A stretch of DNA of 64,000 nucleotides from an uncultured Flavihumibacter sp. GTDB taxonomy: Bacteria; Bacteroidota; Bacteroidia; Chitinophagales; Chitinophagaceae. Each line of letters begins with the position of its first letter. Positions within the stretch are counted from its first letter, which is position 1. The position numbers were made by a program, and so were the translations under genes. The notes below the pieces were generated by a model, which did no database searches, was not told the DNA's origin, and was given only the letters and a program-made list of their open reading frames with translations. Shown here piece after piece: positions 52,265 to 61,613 of this stretch. Where the stretch lies: contig CAMLRX010000001.1 of assembly GCA_946482545.1 (NCBI GenBank), positions 1-64,000 of the forward strand. Direction: 5' to 3'.

Positions 52265-52486
52265 TTACTTCAGCAATCTTGGGTCAAACACACAATGCGG
52301 ACCCGCAAAAAAATTCCCCAGGTGTGCCCTGCGTTGAAATGCCGAGACATCAAAGCGCGCGTCCAGCTTCTCTTCCAGCTCGGCATGGCTGTTCTCCATA
52401 AAATTGCCCTGTTTCTTTTTACTTCCCTTCGAAAAACTTACATAGATCCTGGCGGATCCGGGAAGATTGATTCCAATTGTTTTCAT
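52265..52486 (-). CDS. Small hypothetical protein
   Basis: A 73-residue open frame on the minus strand ending 6 bp from the converging thioesterase stop. It starts MKTIGINLPGSARIYVSFSKGSKK and ends HCVFDPRLLK. I recognise no family. It is soluble, has no signal peptide, and fills an otherwise empty gap, which is the main support. It could also be chance. Confidence 0.4.
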   Translation of the reverse strand: MKTIGINLPGSARIYVSFSKGSKKKQGNFMENSHAELEEKLDARFDVSAFQRRAHLGNFFAGPHCVFDPRLLK

Positions 52487-52636
52487 TTTTTGCGTTTTAG
52501 ATGATTAAACACATCCATACGCAAGCATCATTCTGTTAAATACGAAAGCCCGCTTTGTAACAGCAGGCATTCGTTAACGGTATTCATAGTACGGCACGAT
52601 GGCCGTCAATTCATTTCAGCAAGGCAACGTTGATTT

Positions 52637-52924
52637 TTATAAGATCCGAACCTGCTTCCCGGCCTGGAGCGCTTTTCCTACCAGGCTCATATCGGCTTCA
52701 TCGGGAGCGGAAACGATCACGAGGTGAATGGATTCATCCTCCAGTATATCGCTCGTATTGTGCACCAGTTCGGCGCCTGAAAACTTCTCTTTTGTAAGCG
52801 CGGCGGTCTCTTCTTTCAGCATCACTTTTTTAACATGATACCCGTTGAAACTCCCGGTTTCATCGATCAGATATGGATCTGTTGGTTGATTAAACTCAAT
52901 CAGCCCTGCATTCATTGTTTCCAT
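52637..52924 (-). CDS. Short Gfo/Idh/MocA N-terminal-like protein
   Basis: A 95-residue frame whose second half (GAELVHNTSDILEDESIHLVIVSAPDEADMSLVGKALQAGKQV) matches the end of the Rossmann domain of Gfo/Idh/MocA oxidoreductases (pattern: D-ILED-I-LVIV-P-H--A--AL-AGKHV). The GxGxxG loop before it is absent and the protein stops where the EKP catalytic motif and C-terminal domain should begin. No remaining parts were seen nearby. It may be a decayed gene or a stand-alone regulatory domain. It lies upstream of, and divergent from, the LacI-type gene. Confidence 0.55.
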   Translation of the reverse strand: METMNAGLIEFNQPTDPYLIDETGSFNGYHVKKVMLKEETAALTKEKFSGAELVHNTSDILEDESIHLVIVSAPDEADMSLVGKALQAGKQVRIL

Positions 52925-52975
52925 CTCACGTGGCTTTTAATTATAGATCAACAAGTGCAAAAATAGGTAAAATTC

Positions 52976-52995
52976 TTGTTTAAACGTTTAAACAA
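52976..52995. promoter_or_regulatory. LacI-type operator palindrome in the regulator's promoter
   Basis: TTGTTTAAAC followed by GTTTAAACAA is a perfect 20-bp palindrome with the central CG step typical of LacI-family operators. It lies 95 bp upstream of the LacI-type gene and just before TAAAATTG (53000-53007), a plausible -7 element. It also sits 52 bp upstream of the divergent short Gfo/Idh-like gene. Autoregulation is the natural inference. Confidence 0.75.
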
Positions 52996-53089
52996 ATCGT
53001 AAAATTGCGTAGATTGGCATTCTGAAAACGTAAATAGCGGGAACACAATAACTTCGGTTCCGATATTTTTTTCTTTCTAACGGATTGCC

Positions 53090-54088
53090 ATGCAGAAAAA
53101 AACCTCCTTAAAAGATATCGCTCAACTGGTGGGTGTTTCCACCGCGCTCGTGTCTTATGTGTTAAACAACAGGAAGGAAGGCCGGATAAGCCGTGAAGTG
53201 GCGCAGAAAATAAGAGCTGCGGCGGCGGCCCTGAATTACCGGCCCAACCAGGCGGCCAGGAGCCTGAGAAGCAGCAAAACGCTCACCATCGGATTGATCG
53301 TGGCCGATATCGCCAACCCCTTCTCGGCATCGCTGGCACGCATCATTGAAGACGAAGCAGACCTACAGGGTTATACGGTGATCTTCGGCAGTTCCGATGA
53401 AAACCCTGAAAAATTCAATAAGCTGCTCGAGGCATTGCTCAACAGGCAGGTGGACGGGCTTATTCTTTCCCCGCCGCAAAATTCAGAAAAAGCCCTGCAG
53501 GCACTCGTGGAACAGAAAACCCCATTCGTATTGCTGGACCGCTATTTTTCGAGCATCACAGCCGATACCATCTGCCTAGATAACCACGCAGCCACCAACG
53601 CCGCAGTGCAACACCTCCTGCAACAACAGAAAACCCGCATTGGCATGATCGCTTACCGCACCACGCTGGAACACCTGCAGGATCGGAAGAACGGGTACAT
53701 CGACGCACTGAAAACTGCCGCCATCCCTTTTAACCCATCTTTCCTGAAAGAGATTGATATTGTTGTGACGGAAGAAGCGGTAGAGCAGGCAATAAACGAA
53801 CTGCTGCTATTACAGGAACCACCGGAAGCCATTATCTGCGCCTCCAACCTCATCGCCACCAAAGCGCTGAAGTTGTTGCGATGGAAGTACCGTAACACTT
53901 CTTCGCTACCCGAAATTTTGGGCTTCGATGAAACGGACCTCTTTCATTTTGTGGATCCGCCACTTACGTACATCAGGCAACCGTTGGTAGAGATGGGCAG
54001 AAAGGCCACTCACCTACTGCTGGAGCAGATGAATGACCGTTCAGAAAGAGCCAGGGTTTTCGTAAAGGGCGAGTTAATAACAGGGTAG
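53090..54088 (+). CDS. LacI family transcriptional regulator
   Basis: Cytoplasmic repressor-type regulator of 332 residues. The HTH and hinge (KTSLKDIAQLVGVSTALVSYVLNNRKEGRISREVAQKIRAAAAALNYRPNQAARSLR) occupy residues 3-60, followed by a periplasmic-binding-protein-like effector domain (TIGLIVADIANPFSASLARIIEDEADLQGY, GLILSPPQNSEKALQ, ILGFDETDLFHFVDPPLTYIRQP). The effector sugar is unknown. Neighbouring genes that could be targets are the phosphoesterase/SusD/SusC operon, which converges on it, and the short Gfo/Idh-like gene that shares its promoter region. Confidence 0.95.
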   Translation: MQKKTSLKDIAQLVGVSTALVSYVLNNRKEGRISREVAQKIRAAAAALNYRPNQAARSLRSSKTLTIGLIVADIANPFSASLARIIEDEADLQGYTVIFGSSDENPEKFNKLLEALLNRQVDGLILSPPQNSEKALQALVEQKTPFVLLDRYFSSITADTICLDNHAATNAAVQHLLQQQKTRIGMIAYRTTLEHLQDRKNGYIDALKTAAIPFNPSFLKEIDIVVTEEAVEQAINELLLLQEPPEAIICASNLIATKALKLLRWKYRNTSSLPEILGFDETDLFHFVDPPLTYIRQPLVEMGRKATHLLLEQMNDRSERARVFVKGELITG

Positions 54089-54100
54089 TATAAACGAAGA

Positions 54101-55033
54101 TTAATCGGTTGTTTTTTCTACGTTCCATCCATAATCAACATACCGCCAGGAGATGTTCTCTCCGTTGATATCGAACAACATAAATCCTTCTTCGGTATAT
54201 CTTTTTCCTTTCCAGGAAAATCCGGAAACCGCACCACCTGTAATGAAACGGGTTTTACCGAACACCAGGATATCTTCCTGCCAATGTAAATGTCCCTGCA
54301 ATACGAGCCGGAGGTTGTGCCTGGAGAAAAGATCGAACACTTCTTTCCGGTTGCTGATGTGCAAGCCTTCCGGACTTCTGCCCGCTCCGGAAGGCGGATA
54401 GAACTGGTGGAAGGTGGACATCAGCGGGATGTGTACGGTAATCACAACGGGTGTGGTGGTATCTGTTTTAGCCAGTTCTTCTTTTATCCAATCCAGCTGT
54501 TCCTTTCCGATCACACCTCTGTATTCTTTCTTATTGTTCACATCGATAGAGTTCAGGACGAAGAATTTCCATCCTTTGTGGGAGAAGGAATACCAGGATT
54601 TTCCGAGGTATCTTTCGAACATACCCCATTTGTAATCGGGATGTGTGGAGTCCACATCGCTTTCTTCGTAGATGCCGAACAGTTCGTGGTTTCCGATGCA
54701 GTTGTGCACCGGCATTTTAAAGCCCGCGCTCATTTTTTTATAGAGCGAGAACAGGGTATCGGCACGTTTCTGGTTGCCGCGCATCACATCAAAAACCAGG
54801 TCTCCGCCGGTAAGTACGAAATCGGGTTTTAACCTGTTCACGGAGTCGATGGCGATCGCGAATGCTTTGGGCGCACCGGCTTCGGGTTTGATGTGGATAT
54901 CTGTCAGGAACGCAAACTTAAATTTACCTGGTTTTTCTTTGGTTGATCCATTGACCGATTGTGCGGAAACGATGGCGGGCAGCAGCATACATGCAACCGC
55001 AGCCAATATTTGATTGAAAAAAAATCTGTACAT
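54101..55033 (-). CDS. Secreted calcineurin-like metallophosphoesterase
   Basis: Exported protein of 310 residues (signal peptide FFFNQILAAVACMLLPAIVSAQ). The dimetal motifs are complete: FLTDIHIKP, LTGGDLVFD, NCIGNHELFG, ITVHIPLMS and LQGHLHW. It should hydrolyse phosphate mono- or diesters in the periplasm or at the surface. It lies 18 bp downstream of a SusD gene in the FecR-SusC-SusD operon, so a phosphorylated substrate taken up by that SusC/D pair is suggested. The substrate is not known. Confidence 0.93.
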   Translation of the reverse strand: MYRFFFNQILAAVACMLLPAIVSAQSVNGSTKEKPGKFKFAFLTDIHIKPEAGAPKAFAIAIDSVNRLKPDFVLTGGDLVFDVMRGNQKRADTLFSLYKKMSAGFKMPVHNCIGNHELFGIYEESDVDSTHPDYKWGMFERYLGKSWYSFSHKGWKFFVLNSIDVNNKKEYRGVIGKEQLDWIKEELAKTDTTTPVVITVHIPLMSTFHQFYPPSGAGRSPEGLHISNRKEVFDLFSRHNLRLVLQGHLHWQEDILVFGKTRFITGGAVSGFSWKGKRYTEEGFMLFDINGENISWRYVDYGWNVEKTTD

Positions 55034-55051
55034 AATATCTGAATGAAATGA

Positions 55052-56728
55052 TTAATTGTAATCAGGATTCTGGGGCATTTCCTTAGTAAGATTGGCATCT
55101 ATCACCGATTGCGGGATCGGGAATAACAGGTCTCTTTCCACCACGAACTGGCCACCGTTCTTATTGTATTTTTTCACCCGTTCCAGCCATTTCCCGGTAC
55201 GCAGCAAGGTGTAGCGGCGGTGTTCTTCCAGCACCAGTTCCCTTGATCTTTCATCCAGGATAAAATCGAGTGATACTTCTGAAGCATCGATCTTTCTGGC
55301 GTGTGCTCTTTCCCGTAATATATTGATGGTGTTGGCCGCGTCCTGCGGGCGGTTGAGCCGCCATTCCGCTTCTGCTTTCAGCAACAGGGTTTCAGCGGAG
55401 CGGAGGTAAATCTGATCGTTGAACCCGGGGGAGAGAATCACATTTTCGGGGTCCACCCAATCTGCTTTGCGGGAGAAGGGCCAGTCCACACGACTTCTAC
55501 TTGCCGTTGTGATGTCTGCACTCCATTTCAGGTGAATGGTATCGCCATATTTGTACCCTGCTGGCAACCGGTCTGCCGGATATGGCGCGTTGGTATTCGC
55601 ATCGCCCAATACAAAATATTTCCGGATGGCATAACCGGAACCTCTGTCGTCGTTGCTTTCATAATTATCGATGGCGAACTTGGTGAGCGACATTCTGCCG
55701 AATCCCTGTCCGCCGCGGTCGGCGGTGATCTGTAAAGGAGAAACGGATCCTACACGGATGGAAATGTACCTGCTGTGATGGTCTCTCCGCAGGATCGGGT
55801 TCACGCCACCGCCGATGGTCTGGAGCTGGTACTGGAATACCCAGAGCGCTTCGGTATTTCCTTCCTCGCGGTTGCTGTTTCCTTCTTTGAACATATCCAT
55901 GAAAGCCACACCCGGCTTGGAAGCTTCCGTTCCATAACGGGCGGTGATCAGTTTGTACGCGGGTTCGTTCGCCACGAGGTTCGCGTAATACAAGGCACTG
56001 TCATACTTCTGCTCCACCATATAGGTTTCCGCGAGGTAGTGACGGATCGCACCTTTGGTGATGCGTCCGGCAAGAGAAGGTTCAGTGCCGATGTGTTGTT
56101 CGGCCATTTTCCAGTCGGAGATCATTTGCGCGCGCACGGTAGCCACGGGTGTTCTTTCCCAATCGGTTCTGATGTTGGAGCCGAGTGATTCTTCGAGGTT
56201 CAGCGGAACGGCGCCCCATCCGTAAGTAAGGTGGCGGTATGCCCATGCGCGGATGGCCCTGGCTTCGGCGATCACACGGTTCTTGTTTTGCTCCTGGTCG
56301 CCATCGCCCCAGTCGATATCCTTTTTATCCGTAGCCTGGTTGATGATGGTGTTGGAAGCATTTACCACCTGGTACAACCAGTTAAAAACGCCTTCATAAA
56401 AAGTACTGGAAGGCGTGTTGGCGTTGCCCCATGTTTCAGATATCTGGGAAAAGCCGCTAACGGTATGGTTGGTGACCATATTATCGGTTCCGTTCATCAT
56501 CATATTGCAGATAAGGGAAGTGCCGCCGTCCAGCCCCTCTCTTTCTTTGCGCACCAGGGAATACAAACCATTGAGGCCCGATTCAAAACCGGCCATGCTG
56601 GTGTACAGCGTTTCGGTTGTGATGAGGTGTGGCGGACGTTCCTCCAATAATGCTTTGTTACAGGCTACGAAGCCCAGTATACCGGTTAAAAGCAGCAGGC
56701 CCGTGAATGAGCGATTGTATTTTTTCAT
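55052..56728 (-). CDS. SusD/RagB family lipoprotein (second locus)
   Basis: Outer-membrane lipoprotein of 558 residues from ATG 56728, which opens the signal (MKKYNRSFTGLLLLTGILGFVAC) with the lipid-modified Cys just before NKALLEERPPHLITTETLY. TPR-like helices (ARAIRAWAYRHLTYGWGAVPLNLEES, AIRHYLAETYMVEQKYDSALYYANLV) and the terminal ILDERSRELVLEEHRRYTLLRTGKWLERVKKYNKN are SusD signatures. It pairs with the SusC gene 38 bp upstream. Confidence 0.95.
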   Translation of the reverse strand: MKKYNRSFTGLLLLTGILGFVACNKALLEERPPHLITTETLYTSMAGFESGLNGLYSLVRKEREGLDGGTSLICNMMMNGTDNMVTNHTVSGFSQISETWGNANTPSSTFYEGVFNWLYQVVNASNTIINQATDKKDIDWGDGDQEQNKNRVIAEARAIRAWAYRHLTYGWGAVPLNLEESLGSNIRTDWERTPVATVRAQMISDWKMAEQHIGTEPSLAGRITKGAIRHYLAETYMVEQKYDSALYYANLVANEPAYKLITARYGTEASKPGVAFMDMFKEGNSNREEGNTEALWVFQYQLQTIGGGVNPILRRDHHSRYISIRVGSVSPLQITADRGGQGFGRMSLTKFAIDNYESNDDRGSGYAIRKYFVLGDANTNAPYPADRLPAGYKYGDTIHLKWSADITTASRSRVDWPFSRKADWVDPENVILSPGFNDQIYLRSAETLLLKAEAEWRLNRPQDAANTINILRERAHARKIDASEVSLDFILDERSRELVLEEHRRYTLLRTGKWLERVKKYNKNGGQFVVERDLLFPIPQSVIDANLTKEMPQNPDYN

Positions 56729-56766
56729 AACACACAAGTTGAGTGTAGTAATTTGAAATGGTTCAT

Positions 56767-59700
56767 TTATAATCCGATCGTAAGGCCGAGTACCCATTTT
56801 TTCTGAAGGGGGATAGCGCCTCTTCCATCGAGCAGTTCGGGGTCCATTCCACGCCATTGGGTGAACGTAAACTGGTTCCTGGCGGAGAAATAAGCACGGC
56901 ACTGACGCATGCCTGCTGACGAAAGCAGCGGTGCGGGCAGGTCGTAGGAAACGGTAATATCTTTTACCCGCATAAAACCTGCATTTTCGTAAACACTGGA
57001 AGATATACCGCCCATAATGTTGGCGTTCACTTCGTTCTTATACCATTCATTGGTAGGGTTCTGATCGGTCCACCAGTTTTTGCGGATGGTATTCCTGCGT
57101 ACTTCGGAACTAACGGGTGCATCGGCCATCTGGCCATTCACCCGCGTCATGCCGTGCATGCCATAGAGAAAGAAATCGAGTTGTAAGGCTTTCCAGCGAA
57201 CAGTATTCCCGAAGCCCCAGGAGAATTTGGGGTCCTGTTGCCCGATCACCTGGCGGTCGTCTCCGGTGAGTTTTCCATTGGCATCTGCATCCAGCAATTT
57301 CACATACCCGGGTTTGGAACCCCAGGCAGCGGCTTCCTGCGCTTCGTGGGTTTGCCATACGCCCGCCCATGCGTAATCGTAGTTCACGAGAATGGGTTTC
57401 CCGATAAACCAGGCGTTCACGAGATCATCCAGTTCGGTGCCGTTCTCATTGAGTTGACCGTAGAGTGCAACAATGCGGTTGCGTACCGTGGAGAAATTAC
57501 CAAAAGCGCTCCAGCTCAGGTGTTTGCTTTTGAAAAGTTGCGCGTTGAGTTGCAGTTCCAAACCGGTGTTCCGGGTCTTGCCGATGTTCTGGGTAATGGA
57601 GCTGATGCCCTGTACACTGGAGATGGTCCTGTTCAGTAAGAGGTCTTCTGTATTACTGCGGAACATATTCACGGTTCCGGATAAGCGCTCATTGAATACG
57701 GCAAAGTCCAGACCTGCATTGAGTGAGCGGGTGGTTTCCCATCCGAGGTTGTCCTGTCCCAGTTTGATGGGAACAAAACCGGGTTGTGTTTGCGATCCTG
57801 CAACGGTGTTCTCTTCTCCCAATCTTGAGATGGATTCATAGGCATTTACTGCCTGGTTGCCGTTCAGTCCGTAAGAAACACGGAGTTTCAGCAACTGAAC
57901 AAAGGATGCACTTTGGAAGAAATTTTCGTTTGAAATATTCCAGGCCGCGGCCAGTGATGGGAAGAAACCCCATTTGGTGGCTGCGCCGAATCCGGAGAAT
58001 CCGTCTCTTCTGCCGGTGAAGGTGAAAAGATAACGGTCATCGAATCCATAATTCAAGCGAGCCATTTGAGAGAGCAGGACGGTCCTGGAAAAATTGTATT
58101 CCGGTACCAGTTGTTCAGCCTGTGCCATGGCATACCAGGTGAGGAAATCGTTGGAGAAACCCTGTCCCTGCAAGCTGTTGCCGGTGAACTGGTTTCTTTC
58201 ATAACTATATAGAAGGGTAGCGAATATATTGTGTTTGCTGAACCTGCGGTTGTAAGAAAGAATATGCTCCACCAGGTCGTTCACTTCGCGAAATTCGGAA
58301 GTATTGGCCACGCCCCGGGCTTCCAGTCCCAGCTTGGTGTTCCTGCCCGCGTAACTGGCGGCATCGGCATACTTTCTGCGTACGCCGGTATTCAAGCGGT
58401 AGGAAAGTCCTTCCAGGAAAGGGAAATTCAGTTCTGCGAAATTATTGGTCACCAATTGAAAGGACCTGTCTTTATCGAGGATATTGATAGGTTCCAACGG
58501 GTTCCGGATATCCTGAAATTCGGGCCAGGGATAGATCGAAACATTCCCGGAAGGATCGTAGGGATTAATCAGTGGATTTTTTCTGAACACCAGGTTATAG
58601 TCTATGGCGGCGCCATCCTGGTTCTCGAAGGTGAACTGGTTGCGGGAACCAAGCAAAAGCCAGGGTGTTACTTTCACATCGAGGTTGATGCGGCCGGAAT
58701 ACCTTTTGTACTGATCGGTTACCGAAAGGCCTTTCACATCCAGCACACCGCCTCCGATGTAAAAATTCGCCTGCCCGATGGCGCCTGAGGTAGAAAGATT
58801 GTGTTGCTGCGCCCTTCCTTCACGCAAAGCGAGATCGGCCCAGTTCACGAACTTCCCTTCGTTGTAATTGTCCAGTTCGGTGGTGGTGAGTTTTCCCGGT
58901 TCACGGATTTCCTTGAATGCGTAAAACTCCGTTGCCGACATCGTTTCGGGCAGTTTGGTGTATTGCTGGAAACTGGTTCTTCCATCGTAAGTGATCTGTG
59001 TCTTTCCTTTCACCCCTGCTTTGGTGCTCACAATGATTACGCCGTTGGAACCCCTGGATCCGTAGATCGCGGCGGCAGAGGCATCTTTCAATACTTCCAT
59101 GGACGCGATATCGTTTACATTGATATCCCGGAGCTGGCCACTGTACGGCGCGCCATCCAGCACAATGAGTGGTGCATTGCTGGCGAGGATACTGTTCCTT
59201 CCCCTGATGAGAATGGATTCCTGCGAAGCAGCGCCCGCCTGTGTTTGCTGGATCATCACCCCTGGAATGGCCCCCTGGATCACCTGCGCGATGTTGAGGT
59301 TGGGCACTTTTTCGAACCTTGATTCAGGCACTTTCACCACGGCTCCGGTAATGTCTTTTCTTTTCTGCTTTCCGTAGCCTACCACCACCACATCGTTCAA
59401 CGAAGCGGCCAGTGGTTTCATCACAAACAGCAGTGCTTCATCTTTCGAGAGGTCCACATTTCTCCGGGTGAGCACCTGTTCCGCGAACCCAATGCCAGAA
59501 GCTGTGAAAGTGTAATTTCCTTTTTCTTTCAGCGTAAATTCAAACATACCCTTTCCGTTGGTAACGGTGTTCCGGGCACTATCTTTACCTGGTTCTTTCA
59601 TCGCAATGGTGATGCCTTCCAGCGGCTGACCGCTTTCATCTTCCACCAAACCTTTCACGCGGGCGCTTGCCACCTGCGCGGTAGCTGCGGAAGAAAAAAT

Positions 59701-59790
59701 AAACCCGAGCGCCACCAGCAACAGGCGCGTGTTTCTGAAACGGATGGGCAATAGATGTCCCTTAGCCCTTTTCCGGCTTTTTGGTATCAT
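56767..59790 (-). CDS. SusC-like TonB-dependent transporter (second locus)
   Basis: Outer-membrane receptor of 1007 residues. After an unusually basic leader (MIPKSRKRAKGHLLPIRFRNTRLLLVALGFIFSSAATAQ) the mature protein begins directly with the carboxypeptidase-regulatory-like domain (ARVKGLVEDESGQPLEGITIAM), then NDVVVVGYGKQKRKDITGAVV and the plug (VIQGAIPGVMIQQTQAG, DASAAAIYGSRGSNGVIIVSTKAG). The barrel closes with KKWVLGLTIGL. No STN signalling domain is present although the gene is 18 bp behind a FecR gene. Confidence 0.95.
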   Translation of the reverse strand: MIPKSRKRAKGHLLPIRFRNTRLLLVALGFIFSSAATAQVASARVKGLVEDESGQPLEGITIAMKEPGKDSARNTVTNGKGMFEFTLKEKGNYTFTASGIGFAEQVLTRRNVDLSKDEALLFVMKPLAASLNDVVVVGYGKQKRKDITGAVVKVPESRFEKVPNLNIAQVIQGAIPGVMIQQTQAGAASQESILIRGRNSILASNAPLIVLDGAPYSGQLRDINVNDIASMEVLKDASAAAIYGSRGSNGVIIVSTKAGVKGKTQITYDGRTSFQQYTKLPETMSATEFYAFKEIREPGKLTTTELDNYNEGKFVNWADLALREGRAQQHNLSTSGAIGQANFYIGGGVLDVKGLSVTDQYKRYSGRINLDVKVTPWLLLGSRNQFTFENQDGAAIDYNLVFRKNPLINPYDPSGNVSIYPWPEFQDIRNPLEPINILDKDRSFQLVTNNFAELNFPFLEGLSYRLNTGVRRKYADAASYAGRNTKLGLEARGVANTSEFREVNDLVEHILSYNRRFSKHNIFATLLYSYERNQFTGNSLQGQGFSNDFLTWYAMAQAEQLVPEYNFSRTVLLSQMARLNYGFDDRYLFTFTGRRDGFSGFGAATKWGFFPSLAAAWNISNENFFQSASFVQLLKLRVSYGLNGNQAVNAYESISRLGEENTVAGSQTQPGFVPIKLGQDNLGWETTRSLNAGLDFAVFNERLSGTVNMFRSNTEDLLLNRTISSVQGISSITQNIGKTRNTGLELQLNAQLFKSKHLSWSAFGNFSTVRNRIVALYGQLNENGTELDDLVNAWFIGKPILVNYDYAWAGVWQTHEAQEAAAWGSKPGYVKLLDADANGKLTGDDRQVIGQQDPKFSWGFGNTVRWKALQLDFFLYGMHGMTRVNGQMADAPVSSEVRRNTIRKNWWTDQNPTNEWYKNEVNANIMGGISSSVYENAGFMRVKDITVSYDLPAPLLSSAGMRQCRAYFSARNQFTFTQWRGMDPELLDGRGAIPLQKKWVLGLTIGL

Positions 59791-59808
59791 AACTTATGTT
59801 TAATGTAA

Positions 59809-60876
59809 TTATTGAGGGGCGATGAAGAAGCCTTGTTCCTTTTTAAGAATTTTCACACCATATAAGACAGCGATACGGTTCAACGCGCGTTCAAGGTTTT
59901 CACCCGACCGGAAAGTACCACTGAACAACTGATCGTTTGCTGGCAGATCGGGTGCAATCACCTGCTTTCCGACAGCTCTGTTCAATGCGTTCACCACCGT
60001 TTCAAGGGATGCGGCTTCCAGTTTGATATCATGGTTGATGAACCAGGTATTTAAGACTGATTTTTTGGCGTTGGATATGTTCTTCGTTTCCCGGATCACT
60101 TCGTGTTTTACCAGCGCCCCATTCGCCGTGGCCGATTCTCCCGGATTAAGGTAAACAACAGGAATATCTTTTGGAACGATGGGTGCCGTACCTGTTTGCA
60201 ATACCCGCCGGAATTGAACGGAATCGGATTCCCACACAGCTACTTTCCCGGTTCTCAACTGAACATGACTGCCGCGATCCTGGTCGGAGACCATAAAACT
60301 TGTACCCAAAGCTCGAACCGCCATAGAAGCTGTATGCACAACGAAAGGGTGTTCCGCATCTTTCTTCACATCATAAAATACTTCTCCTTCCATATACACC
60401 AAACGTACCGTTTCCCTGTGATACCACTTCAATACAGCCCCGGCTTTCATTTTCACCACTGAGCCATCGGGCAACGAAGCGGAAGTATCGCTTGAAGCAT
60501 GCAACTCATAGGAATCCGGATCTGAATATTGTGCAATAGCTCCGCTGTTATTTTCTCTTATATCCTCAACAACTGTGATTGATTTTTCCTGCTTATCACG
60601 GAGCAGAAAAATGGTGAGTATTACAGCCAGCACTGACGCTGCGGCGAGTGCATACACCGGCATTTTAATCCCCTTCTTCCGTTCCACCGGTCTTATCTGC
60701 GCCCACGCTTCATCCAGGTAATCCGTATCGTTTTCAGCACACAATTTTTCCTCCTGCGCTGCCGTTGGCTTCCCGGAACGTGTTTCCAGCCATGCGCCGT
60801 ATTCCTCCAACTCTTCGCTGGTATTGGTTCCGTGCAGGATCCGGTCTATGAGATAATATATCCGTTCGTTGGTCAT
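59809..60876 (-). CDS. FecR-type anti-sigma factor
   Basis: Single-pass inner-membrane protein of 355 residues from ATG 60876 (MTNERIYYLIDRILHG). A cytoplasmic sigma-binding part (1-70) precedes the helix at about 74-92 (VYALAAASVLAVILTIFLL) and the periplasmic FecR domain (GSVVKMKAGAVLKWYHRETVRLVYMEGEVFYDVKKDAEHPFVVHTASMAVRALGTSFMV) and the DUF4974-type end (LEAASLETVVNALNRAVGKQV). It diverges from the ECF sigma gene and precedes SusC by 18 bp. It should hold the sigma factor until the transporter signals. Confidence 0.93.
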   Translation of the reverse strand: MTNERIYYLIDRILHGTNTSEELEEYGAWLETRSGKPTAAQEEKLCAENDTDYLDEAWAQIRPVERKKGIKMPVYALAAASVLAVILTIFLLRDKQEKSITVVEDIRENNSGAIAQYSDPDSYELHASSDTSASLPDGSVVKMKAGAVLKWYHRETVRLVYMEGEVFYDVKKDAEHPFVVHTASMAVRALGTSFMVSDQDRGSHVQLRTGKVAVWESDSVQFRRVLQTGTAPIVPKDIPVVYLNPGESATANGALVKHEVIRETKNISNAKKSVLNTWFINHDIKLEAASLETVVNALNRAVGKQVIAPDLPANDQLFSGTFRSGENLERALNRIAVLYGVKILKKEQGFFIAPQ

Positions 60877-60984
60877 ATTGCCCTTCTTGCAAACAGATAC
60901 CACTTACCCGCAGAAACCCCCATAGGTTTTTCATCTTTTTCCGAACAATGGAAAATGTTCACAAAACGTTCATTGTATGTTAAT

Positions 60985-61596
60985 ATGCGGCTATCAGGGA
61001 AGGGAATAATTTCGATAAAAATTTCAACCATCCATTCCACTGAGAACGATACCGCAAAAGCATACTGGCGCTCCTTCAAAAGAGGGAACATGTTTGCGTA
61101 TGAGCAACTGTACCGCCACTGCGCTCCGGTTTTATGGGAAAGGCTGAAAATACTCACACGCGATACAGATGCCGCCAAAGATATTTTGCAGGAGATTTTT
61201 ATAGGATTGTATGAGAAGAAAGAAAAACTTCCGCTGGAACTGGATGTGGTATCTTACCTGGTGCAATCGGCTAAATTCAGGTTTTACAAACAGATCAGGT
61301 CTGAAAAGATAGCGGAGAAATACCAGGATTATATTGCAGCACAACCAGGAGATTCAACTTTAATACCACTTTTCGGGGAAACCGATGATACGATTATCCC
61401 GCAACTATTGCGCACCATTCAGGCATTGCCGGAACGTTGCCGGGAAGCGTTTATTCTGTTTCATTTCCACCAGCATTCTTATAGGATGATTGCGGAAAAG
61501 ATGGCTATTTCGGTTAAGACCGTGGAAAAGCATCTGGCCTATGCGCAGAAAAAACTAAAGGAGATGTATCCTTCATTTGTGGCGCGCCAGAAATGA
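60985..61596 (+). CDS. ECF-type RNA polymerase sigma factor (FecR-linked)
   Basis: Protein of 203 residues from ATG 60985; ATG 60955 is also possible. Region 2 is AYWRSFKRGNMFAYEQLYRHCAPVLWERLKILTRDTDAAKDILQEIFIGLYEKKEKLPLELDVVSYL. Region 4 is LLRTIQALPERCREAFILFHFHQHSYRMIAEKMAISVKTVEKHLAYAQKKLKEM. This is the RpoE-like form expanded in Bacteroidota. It is divergent from its FecR partner with a 108-bp shared promoter region and should activate the SusC/SusD/phosphoesterase operon. Confidence 0.95.
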   Translation: MRLSGKGIISIKISTIHSTENDTAKAYWRSFKRGNMFAYEQLYRHCAPVLWERLKILTRDTDAAKDILQEIFIGLYEKKEKLPLELDVVSYLVQSAKFRFYKQIRSEKIAEKYQDYIAAQPGDSTLIPLFGETDDTIIPQLLRTIQALPERCREAFILFHFHQHSYRMIAEKMAISVKTVEKHLAYAQKKLKEMYPSFVARQK

Positions 61597-61613
61597 ACTG
61601 CCAGAAAGTGCTA

